A stretch of 64,000 nucleotides of DNA, from contig NZ_FCNX02000017.1 in NCBI RefSeq assembly GCF_001544835.2, positions 124,001 to 188,000 on the forward strand, written 5' to 3'. Below the pieces are notes generated by a model. It made no database searches. It had not been told where the DNA came from and saw only the letters and a list, made by a program, of their open reading frames with translations. Positions 7,613-16,360 of the stretch are shown one piece after another; position 1 is the stretch's first letter; each line of letters opens with the position of its first letter. A program made the translations under genes and the position numbers. The stretch is from Caballeronia fortuita (GTDB lineage: Bacteria > Pseudomonadota > Gammaproteobacteria > Burkholderiales > Burkholderiaceae).

Positions 7613-8363
7613 CGCGCAATCCTCCAATTCGCTTGTCCTTCAGGCCGTCTGGGATGCCCGGAAACGCGAGACCGCTCATCGCTTCCAGTTCGCGCACGGT
7701 TTTCATCGTGTACGCGTTCGTCGGCGTATTTTCGATTACCACCGCGAACGCGATCTGCCGCTGCGGCAAATAGACTACTTTATATAGTTGCGTCGGCACG
7801 AACACGCGCGATTCGCCGATCGTCTGCAACTGGCGTCCCGAGAAGAGCGGGCCGGTGACGACATACGCTTCGCCCGAGTCCTCCGTCAGCCGGCGCACCG
7901 CTTCCTCGATACGCGACCAGATGCGCCGGTTGTTCGACGGATCCTGCGGCACGATGTTCGCCAGCGAGAACGATTCCGCCATGCCTTTCTTGCTCGCGCG
8001 ATCGCCCGCGGGACTCATGTGGCCGCGATCGTAGCCGCTCCTTTTGTAATCGGAGAGCTGCGCGCTGTCGCCGGGCGGAAGACGCTTGTCGACGAAGAAC
8101 CGGTTCGTGCGCGTGTTGTTCTTCGCTTCATCGACGCTATTCGCGGTCAGATGTTCCGCCGACCACAGCGGCCCTTTGGTGATGCCGGAGTGCAGCAGCG
8201 CAAAGTCGGTGTAACAGACTTCCTGCGTGGCCGCGCGCATCTTCGAATTGACGACGACCGGCGCGCGGCCGTTCGGGCTGAACTGCGGGCAGTCGTTCGC
8301 GAATGCGCCGATGCTCGCGAAAGCGAAGAGCGCGGCGGCGAAAGCCTTGATGCGGAGTTGCAT
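7605..8363 (-). CDS. secreted DNA/RNA non-specific endonuclease
   Basis: Predicted 252 residues with a signal peptide (MQLRIKAFAAALFAFASIGAFA, cleavage near residue 22). The beta-beta-alpha-metal nuclease signature DRGHMSP is at 112-118, with H115 as the general base, and the Mg2+-binding asparagine lies in SLANIVPQ near residue 136. It belongs to the NucA/Serratia nuclease family, which degrades single- and double-stranded DNA and RNA. Location should be periplasmic or extracellular, suggesting nutrient scavenging or defence against incoming DNA. No inhibitor-like gene is adjacent; the small downstream protein has no signal peptide and is not an obvious immunity protein. Confidence 0.9.
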   Translation of the reverse strand: MQLRIKAFAAALFAFASIGAFANDCPQFSPNGRAPVVVNSKMRAATQEVCYTDFALLHSGITKGPLWSAEHLTANSVDEAKNNTRTNRFFVDKRLPPGDSAQLSDYKRSGYDRGHMSPAGDRASKKGMAESFSLANIVPQDPSNNRRIWSRIEEAVRRLTEDSGEAYVVTGPLFSGRQLQTIGESRVFVPTQLYKVVYLPQRQIAFAVVIENTPTNAYTMKTVRELEAMSGLAFPGIPDGLKDKRIGGLRGV

Positions 8364-8501
8364 GCTTGTGAAGATCCTGACGACGATCGGGGCGCAAAGT
8401 ATAAGCGCTGAGGGCGGCGCGCGGCGCGGGCGAAGGTATGGCCGCGTGTGAAATTCAGCCGCGCTAGAATGCGTCGGCCGACGTCATCCCGATATCAAAA
8501 A

Positions 8502-9566
8502 ATGAATCCACTGCGCAGCAAGCCGTCCGCCGTAAGATCGCTCGTGTTGTCGCTCGCAATGTCCTTCGCGTTCCATGCGAATGCTCAAGACACTGCACAA
8601 GCGCCGGGCAACGAGGGTCCCGCCTACGGTCCCGAGTTGCAGGGCTTCGATTATCCGTATCCGGTCGCGAATTTCGCGCTGACGTCGCAACGTCAAGTGG
8701 TGCGCATGGCGTACATGGACGTGCATCCGCCGCATCCGAACGGCCGCACCGCGGTGCTGCTGCACGGCAAGAACTTCTGTTCGGCCACGTGGAAGCAGAC
8801 CATCGATACGTTGACGAACGCGGGTTATCGCGTGATCGCGCCGGATCAGATCGGCTTTTGCAAGTCGACCAAACCCGCGCGATATCAATACAGCTTCCAG
8901 CAGCTTGCTCGCAACACGCACGCGCTGCTGGCGGCGCTCGGCGTATCGAGGGCGACGCTCATCGCGCATTCGACGGGCGGCATGCTCGCCGTGCGCTATG
9001 CGCTCATGTATCCGCGCGAGACGGAGCAGCTCGTGCTCGTCAATCCGATTGGACTAGAGGACTGGAAGGCGAAGGGCGTGCCGTCGATTTCCGTCGACGA
9101 CTGGTATGCACGCGAATTGAAGACGAGCGCCGACGGCATTCGCCGGTATGAGACGAGCACGTACTACGCGGGACAGTGGCGCGCCGATTACGAGCCGTGG
9201 GTGCAGATGCTCGCGGGGATGTATCGCGGGCCGGGCAAGGATATCGTCGCGTGGAATTCGGCGTTGTTGTACGACATGATCTACACGCAGCCCGTCGTCT
9301 ACGATTTCGACCAGTTGAAAACCCCGACGCTCTTGCTCATCGGCGACAAGGACACGACCGCGATCGGCAAGGATTTCGCACCGCCTGAAATTCGCCCGAC
9401 GCTCGGCCGATATCCCGATCTCGCGAAACTGGCGAAGGAGCGCATCGAAGGGGCGAAGCTCGTCGAGTTTCCGGAACTGGGGCACGCGCCGCAGATGCAG
9501 GATCCGGCGGCGTTTCATAAGGCGCTGCTCGATGGCCTCGCCGCATTGCGGCCCAACGCGCCGTAA
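8502..9566 (+). CDS. secreted alpha/beta hydrolase
   Basis: Predicted 354 residues. A signal peptide with FAFHANAQ ends near residue 28. The alpha/beta-hydrolase core is complete: oxyanion HGKNF near 89, nucleophile S157 in IAHSTGG, an acidic residue in LIGDKDTTA and the histidine in LGHAPQ. Serine as nucleophile suggests an esterase, lipase or C-C hydrolase rather than an epoxide hydrolase. The substrate is unknown. The ATG at MNPL gives a clean signal sequence; an earlier ATG at 8448 would bury it. Its stop codon TAA directly abuts that of the convergent MATE gene with no base between. Confidence 0.82.
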   Translation: MNPLRSKPSAVRSLVLSLAMSFAFHANAQDTAQAPGNEGPAYGPELQGFDYPYPVANFALTSQRQVVRMAYMDVHPPHPNGRTAVLLHGKNFCSATWKQTIDTLTNAGYRVIAPDQIGFCKSTKPARYQYSFQQLARNTHALLAALGVSRATLIAHSTGGMLAVRYALMYPRETEQLVLVNPIGLEDWKAKGVPSISVDDWYARELKTSADGIRRYETSTYYAGQWRADYEPWVQMLAGMYRGPGKDIVAWNSALLYDMIYTQPVVYDFDQLKTPTLLLIGDKDTTAIGKDFAPPEIRPTLGRYPDLAKLAKERIEGAKLVEFPELGHAPQMQDPAAFHKALLDGLAALRPNAP

Positions 9567-10931
9567 TCAGCCACGCCCGGGCGCGCACGAGGCCCGCTCG
9601 ATCTCCGGCAACTGAACCGCCAGCGTGATCCCGCGCGCGACCATGAAGATCGCGAGCGCGAGCCACAGTCCGTGATTGCCGAGCGATCCCGCCAGCGCCC
9701 ACGCGGCCACAACGAACACGACGATCGACACGGCCATCGCCTTCATGAGTTCGTGCGTGCGCGTCGCGCCGATGAACACGCCGTCGAGCAGAAAGCCCGC
9801 GACGGACGCGAGCGGCAGAACCGACGCCCACGGCAGATAACGCACCGCCGCCGCGCGCACGACGGCCTGATCCGTCAACCTGCCGATGATCCATTCGCCG
9901 CCGATCCAGAAGACGATGGAAAAGCCCGCGGCGCCGATCGCCGACCAGAGCATCGTCACCTTCACCGCCTGCCGGAACGCGTGACGGTCGCGCGCGCCCG
10001 CCGCCGCGCCGACGAGCGCTTCGGCCGCGTGCGCGAAGCCATCGAGCCCGAAGGCCATGAAGGTCTGGAAGTTCAGCAGGACGGCATTGGCGGCGAGAAT
10101 CGCATCGCCCTGACGTGCGCCGAGATGCGCGAACCACGCATACGAGCCGAGCAGGCAGATCGTGCGAATGAAGATGTCGCGGTTGATCGCGACGAGCCAC
10201 CCGAGCGCGCGCGTATCGAACAGCACGCTCCACGCGAGCGGAGCGAGGCCGCGCGGACGCAGATGCCAGAGCAGCGCGAGACCGAGCGCGAAGCCGCAGA
10301 AGTCCGCGAACGCCGTCGCCGCGCCGATGCCCGCGATGCCCCAATCGAAGCGATACACGAACAGCAGCACCGCGACGATGTTCACCACGTTGATGAAAAC
10401 CTGCGTGAGAAGCGCAAGCCGCACGCGCTGGCAGCCGAGCAGATAGCCGAGCACGACGTAATTGCCGAGCGCGAACGGCGCGGCCCAGATACGCGCGTGG
10501 CAATACGCGCTCGCGGTGTCCCGAACGGCGGCGCTGCCGCCCAGCGCAACGAGCGCGTAACGGACGATCGGCACTTGCAGCGCGAGCACCGCCGCGCCGA
10601 TCGCGAGTCCGAGCAGCAGCGCGCGCAACACGCTGGCGCGCAGTGCGTCGTCGTCGCGGGCGCCGAACGACTGCGCGACGAGGCCCGTCGTTCCCATGCG
10701 CAAAAAGCCGAAGCCCCAGAACACGAAGCTGAAGACGAGCCCGCCGAGCGCGACGCCGCCGAGATATTGCGGACCATCGAGATGGCCGGCGACAGCCGTA
10801 TCGACGGCGCCGAGAATCGGCTGCGTCAGGTTCGCGAGGACGATCGGAAACGCGAGCATCAGCACGCGCTTGTGCCAGTGGACGGGCAACGCGGCGTCTT
10901 CGGCCGATTCGTTCTGTCGGGTAGTCTGCAA
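9567..10931 (-). CDS. MATE family efflux transporter (DinF-like)
   Basis: Predicted 454 residues with twelve hydrophobic segments. The early PIVLANLTQPILGAVDTA motif and the later FLLDGVFIGATRTHELMKAM block are typical of the DinF branch of MATE exporters, which use Na+ or H+ gradients to expel drugs or metabolites across the inner membrane. The start appears to be TTG; no ATG lies upstream in frame with a good binding site, and a later TTG is possible. It is convergent with the upstream hydrolase gene with no intergenic base. No regulator is adjacent. Confidence 0.88.
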   Translation of the reverse strand: MQTTRQNESAEDAALPVHWHKRVLMLAFPIVLANLTQPILGAVDTAVAGHLDGPQYLGGVALGGLVFSFVFWGFGFLRMGTTGLVAQSFGARDDDALRASVLRALLLGLAIGAAVLALQVPIVRYALVALGGSAAVRDTASAYCHARIWAAPFALGNYVVLGYLLGCQRVRLALLTQVFINVVNIVAVLLFVYRFDWGIAGIGAATAFADFCGFALGLALLWHLRPRGLAPLAWSVLFDTRALGWLVAINRDIFIRTICLLGSYAWFAHLGARQGDAILAANAVLLNFQTFMAFGLDGFAHAAEALVGAAAGARDRHAFRQAVKVTMLWSAIGAAGFSIVFWIGGEWIIGRLTDQAVVRAAAVRYLPWASVLPLASVAGFLLDGVFIGATRTHELMKAMAVSIVVFVVAAWALAGSLGNHGLWLALAIFMVARGITLAVQLPEIERASCAPGRG

Positions 10932-11021
10932 AGTGTCCGGCGTTTTTCTCGTGGGAAGGGCGTCATTGTCCGGAGCGCGCGCGCATCACGCAACCTCGCC
11001 CGACCGTCGATAATGCGCGTC

Positions 11022-11342
11022 ATGAAAACGTTCGCGCTCTACGTCGTCACGGCCTTCGCGGAAATCGCCGGCTGCTACTTTCCCTATCGATGGCTGAAAG
11101 AGGGCGGCTCGCCGTGGCTCGTCGTGCCCGGCGCGCTCTCGCTCGCGCTGTTCGCATGGCTCCTCACGCTGCACGCGACGGCCGCCGGGCGCGTCTACGC
11201 GGCTTACGGCGGCGTGTATATCGGCGTGGCGATTGCGTGGCTGTGGGCCGTCGACCGCATCCGGCCGACGGCGTGGGACGTCGCGGGCGCGGCGATCGCG
11301 CTCATCGGCATGGGCGTGATCGCGTTTCAGCCGCGCGCGTAG
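11022..11342 (+). CDS. YnfA/UPF0060 family membrane protein
   Basis: Predicted 106 residues, four transmembrane segments. It closely parallels E. coli YnfA (108 residues): AEIAGCYFPYRWLKEG, LTLHATAAGRVYAAYGGVYIG, and the final GAAIALIGMGVIAF. The family is SMR-like in size, and its function is not settled. An in-frame ATG nine bases upstream (11013) would add three residues; neither start has a strong binding site. It stands alone between two oppositely oriented genes, six bases from the stop of the convergent DUF2891 gene. Confidence 0.88.
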   Translation: MKTFALYVVTAFAEIAGCYFPYRWLKEGGSPWLVVPGALSLALFAWLLTLHATAAGRVYAAYGGVYIGVAIAWLWAVDRIRPTAWDVAGAAIALIGMGVIAFQPRA

Positions 11343-11348
11343 CGGCCC

Positions 11349-12371
11349 TCACGCCTCCAGCGCGAGCAGCGCGAACGTCGCGAGCCAGTGCTCGCCCATG
11401 TAATCGCCCGCGACATGCGCAATGCCAGACGCCAGATGTGCCTGCGCGGCGGCATCGAGCACGGCGATGCGCGCGTCGCCCGCTGGCAGCGCCCGCGCGA
11501 TCGTCCGCTGGCACCATGCGCGCGAAAGGTTCAGGCCGTCGAGATGCGCGAGCTTGCCGTCGCTGCGGTCGGTGACGGTGGCGGGCGTGAAGAGCGTCGC
11601 GGGCTCGCGCGCGGCGATGCGCGGCAGGAACCGGTCGAACCAGCCGACGAAACGTTCGTCCGGCAGCACATGGCGCATCAGCACGGCCTCCATCAACGAC
11701 GGCGACAGGAACTCATCGCCCGCCGGCTCCCAAGCCTGGCAAGCCTCGTCGTGTTCGAACCAGCGCAAGGCGGTGTCGCGCAGCAAACGCTCGAAACCGG
11801 CGTTTCGTGCGACGCGCGCGTAACCCATCGCGAGGCTCAGCGCGAACGCCATGTTGAAGTGCGTGCCGACGCGAAGCGGATACGTCGACTTCGGCAGGAA
11901 TTCCTCGAACCGCGCGACGAAGGCGTCGGCGAGCGGCTGGAGCGTGCGGGCCCAGCGCGCGCCGTCACCGGCGCGCATCGAATGGAGTTGGCCGGCGAGC
12001 GCGAGCAGCCACGCCCAGCCGTAAGGCCGCTCGAAGCCGCGCGCGGCGGGGCGCTCCAGATACGCGACCTCGGCAGCAACGTTGGCGGCGGTGAAATGCT
12101 CGTCGATGACCGCGCGAATGCGCGACGCCTCGGGCAGATCGGGAAAGCGATCCAGCAGCCGCGCGATCAGCCAGTAACCGTGTACGCACGAATGCCAGTC
12201 GAAGCTGCCGTAGAAAATCGGATGCAGCGCGCGCGGGCTCGCGACGTCCGCGGCGCCCGCCATCACATGATCGAGCTTGTTCGGGTATTCACGCGTCAGA
12301 TGGCCGAGCGCGACCTGCGCGAATTTCGACGCCAGCGCGGCGTCGAGCGTAAAGGGTTGATGCAGGTTCAT
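11349..12371 (-). CDS. DUF2891 family protein
   Basis: Predicted 340 residues, cytoplasmic, with no signal peptide. Conserved DUF2891 features include a start region with LASKFAQVALGHLTREYPNK, HPIFYGSFDWHSCVHGYW, the PYGWAWLLAL block, and GTHFNMAFAL, followed by WFEHDEACQAWEPAGDEFLSP (in shorter pieces) and GEHWLATFA at the end. The many His, Trp and Asp residues and helical pattern suggest an alpha/alpha-toroid such as those of glycoside-processing enzymes, but no activity is established. The ATG follows GAGGAAAGC, a good binding site. Confidence 0.82.
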   Translation of the reverse strand: MNLHQPFTLDAALASKFAQVALGHLTREYPNKLDHVMAGAADVASPRALHPIFYGSFDWHSCVHGYWLIARLLDRFPDLPEASRIRAVIDEHFTAANVAAEVAYLERPAARGFERPYGWAWLLALAGQLHSMRAGDGARWARTLQPLADAFVARFEEFLPKSTYPLRVGTHFNMAFALSLAMGYARVARNAGFERLLRDTALRWFEHDEACQAWEPAGDEFLSPSLMEAVLMRHVLPDERFVGWFDRFLPRIAAREPATLFTPATVTDRSDGKLAHLDGLNLSRAWCQRTIARALPAGDARIAVLDAAAQAHLASGIAHVAGDYMGEHWLATFALLALEA

Positions 12372-12751
12372 GCTTTCCTCGTCGATGCAAATCGTGGTTT
12401 CGAGACTTTATCGATAATTATTCGACAAAATCTGTCATAAGGGTAATACCTATGACGATCGGCCGGTGCTCTGATGGGTTATGCCGAACGCGCCGCAAAA
12501 AACCGTCGCAAGCGCGGCGAAGGCTTTTGCCGCAAGCCTAAGCGGGCGGCGCGCGTGATCGGCGGATAGGAAACGTGTGTAGCTCCAAGAGGAGTTTCCT
12601 ACGCCACCTGGCCGTGTTGCGCGCGCCACGATCGCGCGCGTACAGCCGGAGCGCGTATAAACTTGCGCCCGAACGCCGCCAAGAGCGTTCGGACCGGAGC
12701 CGCGAGCCCCGGCAAACGCCATCCAGACAGTGACAAGAGACTAGAAACGAC
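12372..12751. other. 380-base intergenic region upstream of kgtP
   Basis: No gene is supported. The first 80 bases are AT-richer and hold the probable promoter of the divergent DUF2891 gene. A two-part hairpin lies at 12567-12601 and a TATAAA hexamer at 12656-12661 may be a -10 box for kgtP, but no matching -35 is visible. Confidence 0.5.
12567..12601 (+). repeat. nested hairpin in the kgtP leader region
   Basis: TAGGAAA pairs with TTTCCTA, and between them CTCC pairs with GGAG around AAGA, so the segment can fold as one stem with an internal loop. No T run follows. It could be a regulator site or an RNA structure; nothing else supports either. Confidence 0.4.
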
Positions 12752-14047
12752 ATGACCGACCTTCCCGCTTATTCCGCAGAGGACACCCGGCGCCGCGTGT
12801 TCGCCATTGTCGGCGCTTCATCGGGCAACCTCGTCGAGTGGTTCGACTTTTACATCTATTCGTTCCTCGCGCTGTACTTCTCGGCGGCGTTCTTCCCCGG
12901 CGGCAATCCGACGGTGCAGTTGCTCAACACGGCGGGCGTGTTCGCGGCGGGCTTCCTGATGCGCCCGATCGGCGGCTGGCTGTTCGGCCGCATCGCCGAC
13001 AAGCACGGCCGCCGCAACGCGATGATGATCTCCGTGCTGATGATGTGCGGCGGCTCGCTCGTCATTACGTTCCTGCCGACGTACGCATCGATCGGCGCGT
13101 GGGCGCCGTTCCTGCTGCTGATCGCACGCCTGTTCCAGGGTTTGTCGGTCGGCGGCGAATACGGCACCAGCGCGACCTACATGAGTGAAGTCGCGCTGCG
13201 CGGCCGGCGCGGCTTTTTCGCGTCGTTCCAGTATGTGACGCTGATCGGCGGCCAGCTCGCCGCGCTGCTCGTGCTCGTGATCCTGCAACTGTTTCTGTCG
13301 ACCGAAGAATTGAAGGCGTGGGGCTGGCGCGTGCCGTTTTTCATCGGCGCGTGCGCGGCGCTGATTTCGCTGTACCTGCGCCGTTCGCTCGATGAAACCT
13401 CGACCGCCGAGACGCGCGACCGCAAGGAAGCGGGCACGCTCGCCGGCCTGATGCAGCACAAGGCCGCGTTCATGACGGTCGTCGGCTTCACGGCGGGCGG
13501 CTCGCTCATCTTCTACACGTTCACGACCTACATGCAGAAGTATCTGGTCAACACGGCGGGTATGCACGCGAAGACCGCCAGCAACGTGATGACCGCCGCG
13601 CTCTTCGTCTACATGCTGTTGCAGCCGCTTTTCGGCGCGCTGTCGGACCGCATCGGCCGCCGCGCATCGATGCTGTGGTTCGGCGCGCTGGCGACTGTTT
13701 GCACGGTGCCGCTGCTGCACGCGCTCTCGACGGTGACGAGCCCGGTCATGGCGTTCGTGCTCGTCGTGATCGCGCTCGCGATCGTGAGCTTCTACACGTC
13801 GATCAGCGGTCTCATCAAGGCGGAAATGTTCCCGCCGGAAGTGCGCGCGCTGGGCGTCGGGCTGTCGTATGCGGTCGCCAATGCGGTGTTCGGCGGTTCG
13901 GCGGAATACGTGGCGCTGTGGCTGAAATCGGCGGGCAGCGAATCGACGTTCTTCTGGTACGTCACGGTGATGTGCGCGATTTCGCTCATCGTTTCCTGGC
14001 GCATGCTCGATCCGAGCAAGGAAGGTTATTTGCGCAACGAGCCGTAA
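12752..14047 (+). CDS. kgtP: alpha-ketoglutarate:H+ symporter (MFS, KgtP type)
   Basis: Predicted 431 residues and twelve membrane segments. Resemblance to E. coli KgtP (432 residues) is unusually strong along the length: AIVGASSGNLVEWFDFYIYS, AAGFLMRPIGGWLFGRIADK, ARLFQGLSVGGEYGTSATYM, YTFTTYMQKYLVNTAGMHA, and LGVGLSYAVANAVFGGSAEY. It belongs to the metabolite:H+ symporter branch of the major facilitator superfamily and should import 2-oxoglutarate or a close dicarboxylate. It is preceded by a 380-base gap and followed by an unrelated gene, so it is probably monocistronic. Confidence 0.93.
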   Translation: MTDLPAYSAEDTRRRVFAIVGASSGNLVEWFDFYIYSFLALYFSAAFFPGGNPTVQLLNTAGVFAAGFLMRPIGGWLFGRIADKHGRRNAMMISVLMMCGGSLVITFLPTYASIGAWAPFLLLIARLFQGLSVGGEYGTSATYMSEVALRGRRGFFASFQYVTLIGGQLAALLVLVILQLFLSTEELKAWGWRVPFFIGACAALISLYLRRSLDETSTAETRDRKEAGTLAGLMQHKAAFMTVVGFTAGGSLIFYTFTTYMQKYLVNTAGMHAKTASNVMTAALFVYMLLQPLFGALSDRIGRRASMLWFGALATVCTVPLLHALSTVTSPVMAFVLVVIALAIVSFYTSISGLIKAEMFPPEVRALGVGLSYAVANAVFGGSAEYVALWLKSAGSESTFFWYVTVMCAISLIVSWRMLDPSKEGYLRNEP

Positions 14048-14257
14048 ACGGCGCGCGGCGGGCGCGGCTCATGCCGTTGTCCGCCCGTCTTGCCGATGAA
14101 GGTAGTATGGTGTTTTATGCGATATGTAGGCAACGCACCGGTCGAGGTGCGAGATGGTCATCGGAAAGCGCGGGAACCGGATACGCATGCGCGCAGCGCC
14201 GCCGCGCGCAAATCCGATGCGCCCCTTCGGGAGCGTCGGACTGCCTGGAGCCTGTTC

Positions 14258-14929
14258 ATGGAAGATTTCGACGAAACGCTGTTCATAGTCTGGCGAAACA
14301 ATCTGAACGTCCTGGTCGGAACGCCCGGAGGCGCCGCGCGCCTCGCGCGCATGATGAACTTCTCGCCGACGTTCATGAAGCTGATCGTCGCCGGCCAGCG
14401 CGATTTCAACGAGGAATTCGTGCGCGGCATCGAACTGGTGACCGGTCTGCCGCCACACTGGATGGACGAGCGCCGCACGCTGGACGAGATTCCGCACGAC
14501 GTCCTGCGCGCGATCGACGAGGAAACGCCGATGGCCATCTTCCGCGGCACGGCTCATCCGGCGCCGAAGCGTTCCGTGCTGCGCGGCCCCGAACCGCTGC
14601 TTTCGCAGACGGAAGCCACGCGCCGCGTCGCCGATCAGGCGCAGCAACAGGCCGAGGCGAACCGCCGCGATCTGCTTTTCCGCAAGAATCGCGATCTGAT
14701 GTCTCAGGATTTGCGCCGTCTGGAGCGCCAGCTCGGGCTGTTGCAGGTCGAGTCGATGCAGCCCAAAGCCGATGAACTCATCGCGTCCGATCGCATGAGC
14801 GAGGCGGCGAAGGCCGATCTGGCCGGGCGTCTCGAACAGATCGACAAGCACGTGAAGCTCTTGCACCAACATGTCGAGAAGCTCGTGGTGCTGCTGTCGA
14901 GTCCGGACGAACCCGACGCGGGCGAATAG
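14258..14929 (+). CDS. hypothetical protein with HTH-like N-terminus and coiled-coil C-terminus
   Basis: Predicted 223 residues. The N-terminal 85 residues have short helices (NNLNVLVGTPGGAARLARMM, NFSPTFMKLIVAGQRDF, EEFVRGIELVTGLPPHWMD) spaced like a lambda-Cro/XRE helix-turn-helix, as in proteins that sense or bind DNA. The central part is Pro/Arg-rich. The C-terminal 100 residues are heptad-rich (DQAQQQAEANRRDLLFRKN, LERQLGLLQVE, EQIDKHVKLLHQHVEKL) and likely coiled coil, perhaps for oligomerisation. I recognise no named family. The ATG follows TGGAG by eight bases; the frame opens earlier at 14090 but without a good site. Confidence 0.6.
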   Translation: MEDFDETLFIVWRNNLNVLVGTPGGAARLARMMNFSPTFMKLIVAGQRDFNEEFVRGIELVTGLPPHWMDERRTLDEIPHDVLRAIDEETPMAIFRGTAHPAPKRSVLRGPEPLLSQTEATRRVADQAQQQAEANRRDLLFRKNRDLMSQDLRRLERQLGLLQVESMQPKADELIASDRMSEAAKADLAGRLEQIDKHVKLLHQHVEKLVVLLSSPDEPDAGE

Positions 14930-15106
14930 CTATTTCTTCTTGCCGTCTTTCGGCGTTTCCGGCTCCGGATGCACGGCGATCGGATCGCTCGCGGGAAACG
15001 TTTCTTCCAGCGCTTCGTCGAGCAGGTCTTCCTCGTTTTCCTTCTTCGGCTGATCTTTCTTCGGCTGATCCTGCTTCGAACGCTCGTCTCGGCTGTCTCG
15101 GGTCAT
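14930..15106 (-). CDS. small charged hypothetical protein
   Basis: Predicted 58 residues. It is highly charged, with a near-repeat KQDQPKKDQPKKENEED, a central LLDEALEETFPASDPIAV motif and a basic end (KDGKKK). The ALEETFPASDP motif occurs in many small proteobacterial proteins of unknown role. It is probably disordered outside the central helix. GGAG lies six bases before the ATG. The stop is directly adjacent to that of the convergent upstream gene. Confidence 0.62.
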   Translation of the reverse strand: MTRDSRDERSKQDQPKKDQPKKENEEDLLDEALEETFPASDPIAVHPEPETPKDGKKK

Positions 15107-15169
15107 GGCGCGCTCCGTGATGCGAAGTCGTGATCGGTTCAATATAGCAGCCTCGATGTCCGCACGCTG

Positions 15170-16234
15170 TCAGCCTTCGCGTCGATAATCGGCGGGGCGC
15201 ACGCCCGTCCACTTTCTGAACGCGCGCCGGAACGCACTCGGTTCCGCGAAGCCGAGCGCATCGGCGATCTGCGGAATCGTCTCCCGCGTATGCGCGAGGC
15301 GCGCAATCGCCAGATCGCGCCGCAGCGCATCCTTGATCGTCTGATAGGTCAACCCTTCCTGTTTCAGCCGCCGACGCAGCGTCGCCTCGGCCATATGGAG
15401 CGCGGCCGCGATGCTCTCGGCTTCCGGCCAGTCCGTCGGCGCGGTTTGCCGCAGGCGCGTCCTGATGCGCGCCGCGAGCGAATCCGGATTGCGATATTTC
15501 ACGATGAAATTCGCCGGTGCATCGCGCAGGAAGCGCTTGAGCGTGGCAGGCGTCTGCACGACGGGAAGCTCCGCGCAGTCCGCCGGCAGATCGACGAACG
15601 AGCGCGCGGCGTGAAAGCGCAGATCGTTGCAGAACATGAGGCGATATTCGTCGCTGTCGACAGGCTCGGCGCAGCGCATATGCGCCGCGAGCACCGGAAT
15701 GCGCCGCCCGACCAGCCAGCACAGAAGCCCGTACACGAGGATGAAGCCCGTCGCGTAGGCGAACATCGTCTTGGGCTCGCCTTTGTCCGCGAGCCAGATG
15801 CGCACGCGCTCGCCGTCGATGTCCGGCTCGAAGCGCAGATCGTCGAGCACGAGGCGCATGAAATTTGCGATGCGCCCGAGCGCCTGAGCGCCGTCGCGCG
15901 ACGACAGCGCCGCGTGGCACAGCAGCACGAAGCTGCCGCGCCGCATCGGATGCGTGTCCTGGCCGAAGAACTCGTCGTCGAGCGCGTCGGCGGTGGCGTT
16001 CCACAGGTTGCCGTACTGCACCGGCGACACGCGCGCGCGGGGCGAATCGAGCGTCGCCGGCGCGATGCCCGCCGCGGCCAGCAAGCCCTCCCGCGCGACG
16101 CCGCGCTTTAGCGCGCACTGCAACGCCGCTTCGACGAGGCTCACGGAAATCGAGTCGCGCTCGATCTTCTTCTTGGGACTTGGGGTTGTCACTAGGTGGC
16201 CAAAGCGCTCAGTTAGCGTGATCGTTTTGGGCAT
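15170..16234 (-). CDS. AraC family transcriptional regulator
   Basis: Predicted 354 residues. The first 230 residues fit the arabinose-binding-like domain found in OruR/ArgR-type AraC proteins (VSPVQYGNLWNATADALDDEF, GFILVYGLLCWLVGRRIPV). The C-terminal 100 residues hold two helix-turn-helix motifs, AAALHMAEATLRRRLKQEGL and the second ending PQIADALGFAEPSAFRRAFRKWTG. It is transcribed away from the acyl-CoA dehydrogenase operon with only 126 bases between starts, so it most likely controls that operon, and the effector may be one of its substrates. The ATG at MPKT is the only good start in the region. Confidence 0.88.
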   Translation of the reverse strand: MPKTITLTERFGHLVTTPSPKKKIERDSISVSLVEAALQCALKRGVAREGLLAAAGIAPATLDSPRARVSPVQYGNLWNATADALDDEFFGQDTHPMRRGSFVLLCHAALSSRDGAQALGRIANFMRLVLDDLRFEPDIDGERVRIWLADKGEPKTMFAYATGFILVYGLLCWLVGRRIPVLAAHMRCAEPVDSDEYRLMFCNDLRFHAARSFVDLPADCAELPVVQTPATLKRFLRDAPANFIVKYRNPDSLAARIRTRLRQTAPTDWPEAESIAAALHMAEATLRRRLKQEGLTYQTIKDALRRDLAIARLAHTRETIPQIADALGFAEPSAFRRAFRKWTGVRPADYRREG

Positions 16235-16360
16235 CGGCGAATGTCCGGCGATTGCCTAGACTCGTGCGCAGGCCCATCCGCCCGACCGCCGGCGGCCAGA
16301 AAGTGTATCCGATCGATACCGAGCCGCTCGCCGCCCCGACCCAACCATCGAAATCGAAAC

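Noticed and set aside
7352..8363. Endonuclease plus small downstream gene as a toxin-immunity pair
   Set aside because: The endonuclease is secreted but the small protein has no signal peptide and sits next to ogt; no delivery motif is present.
9672..11012. A long plus-strand frame running through the MATE gene into the YnfA-like gene
   Set aside because: Only the last 106 codons match a known family. The rest is antisense to the MATE gene and is highly charged with no motif.
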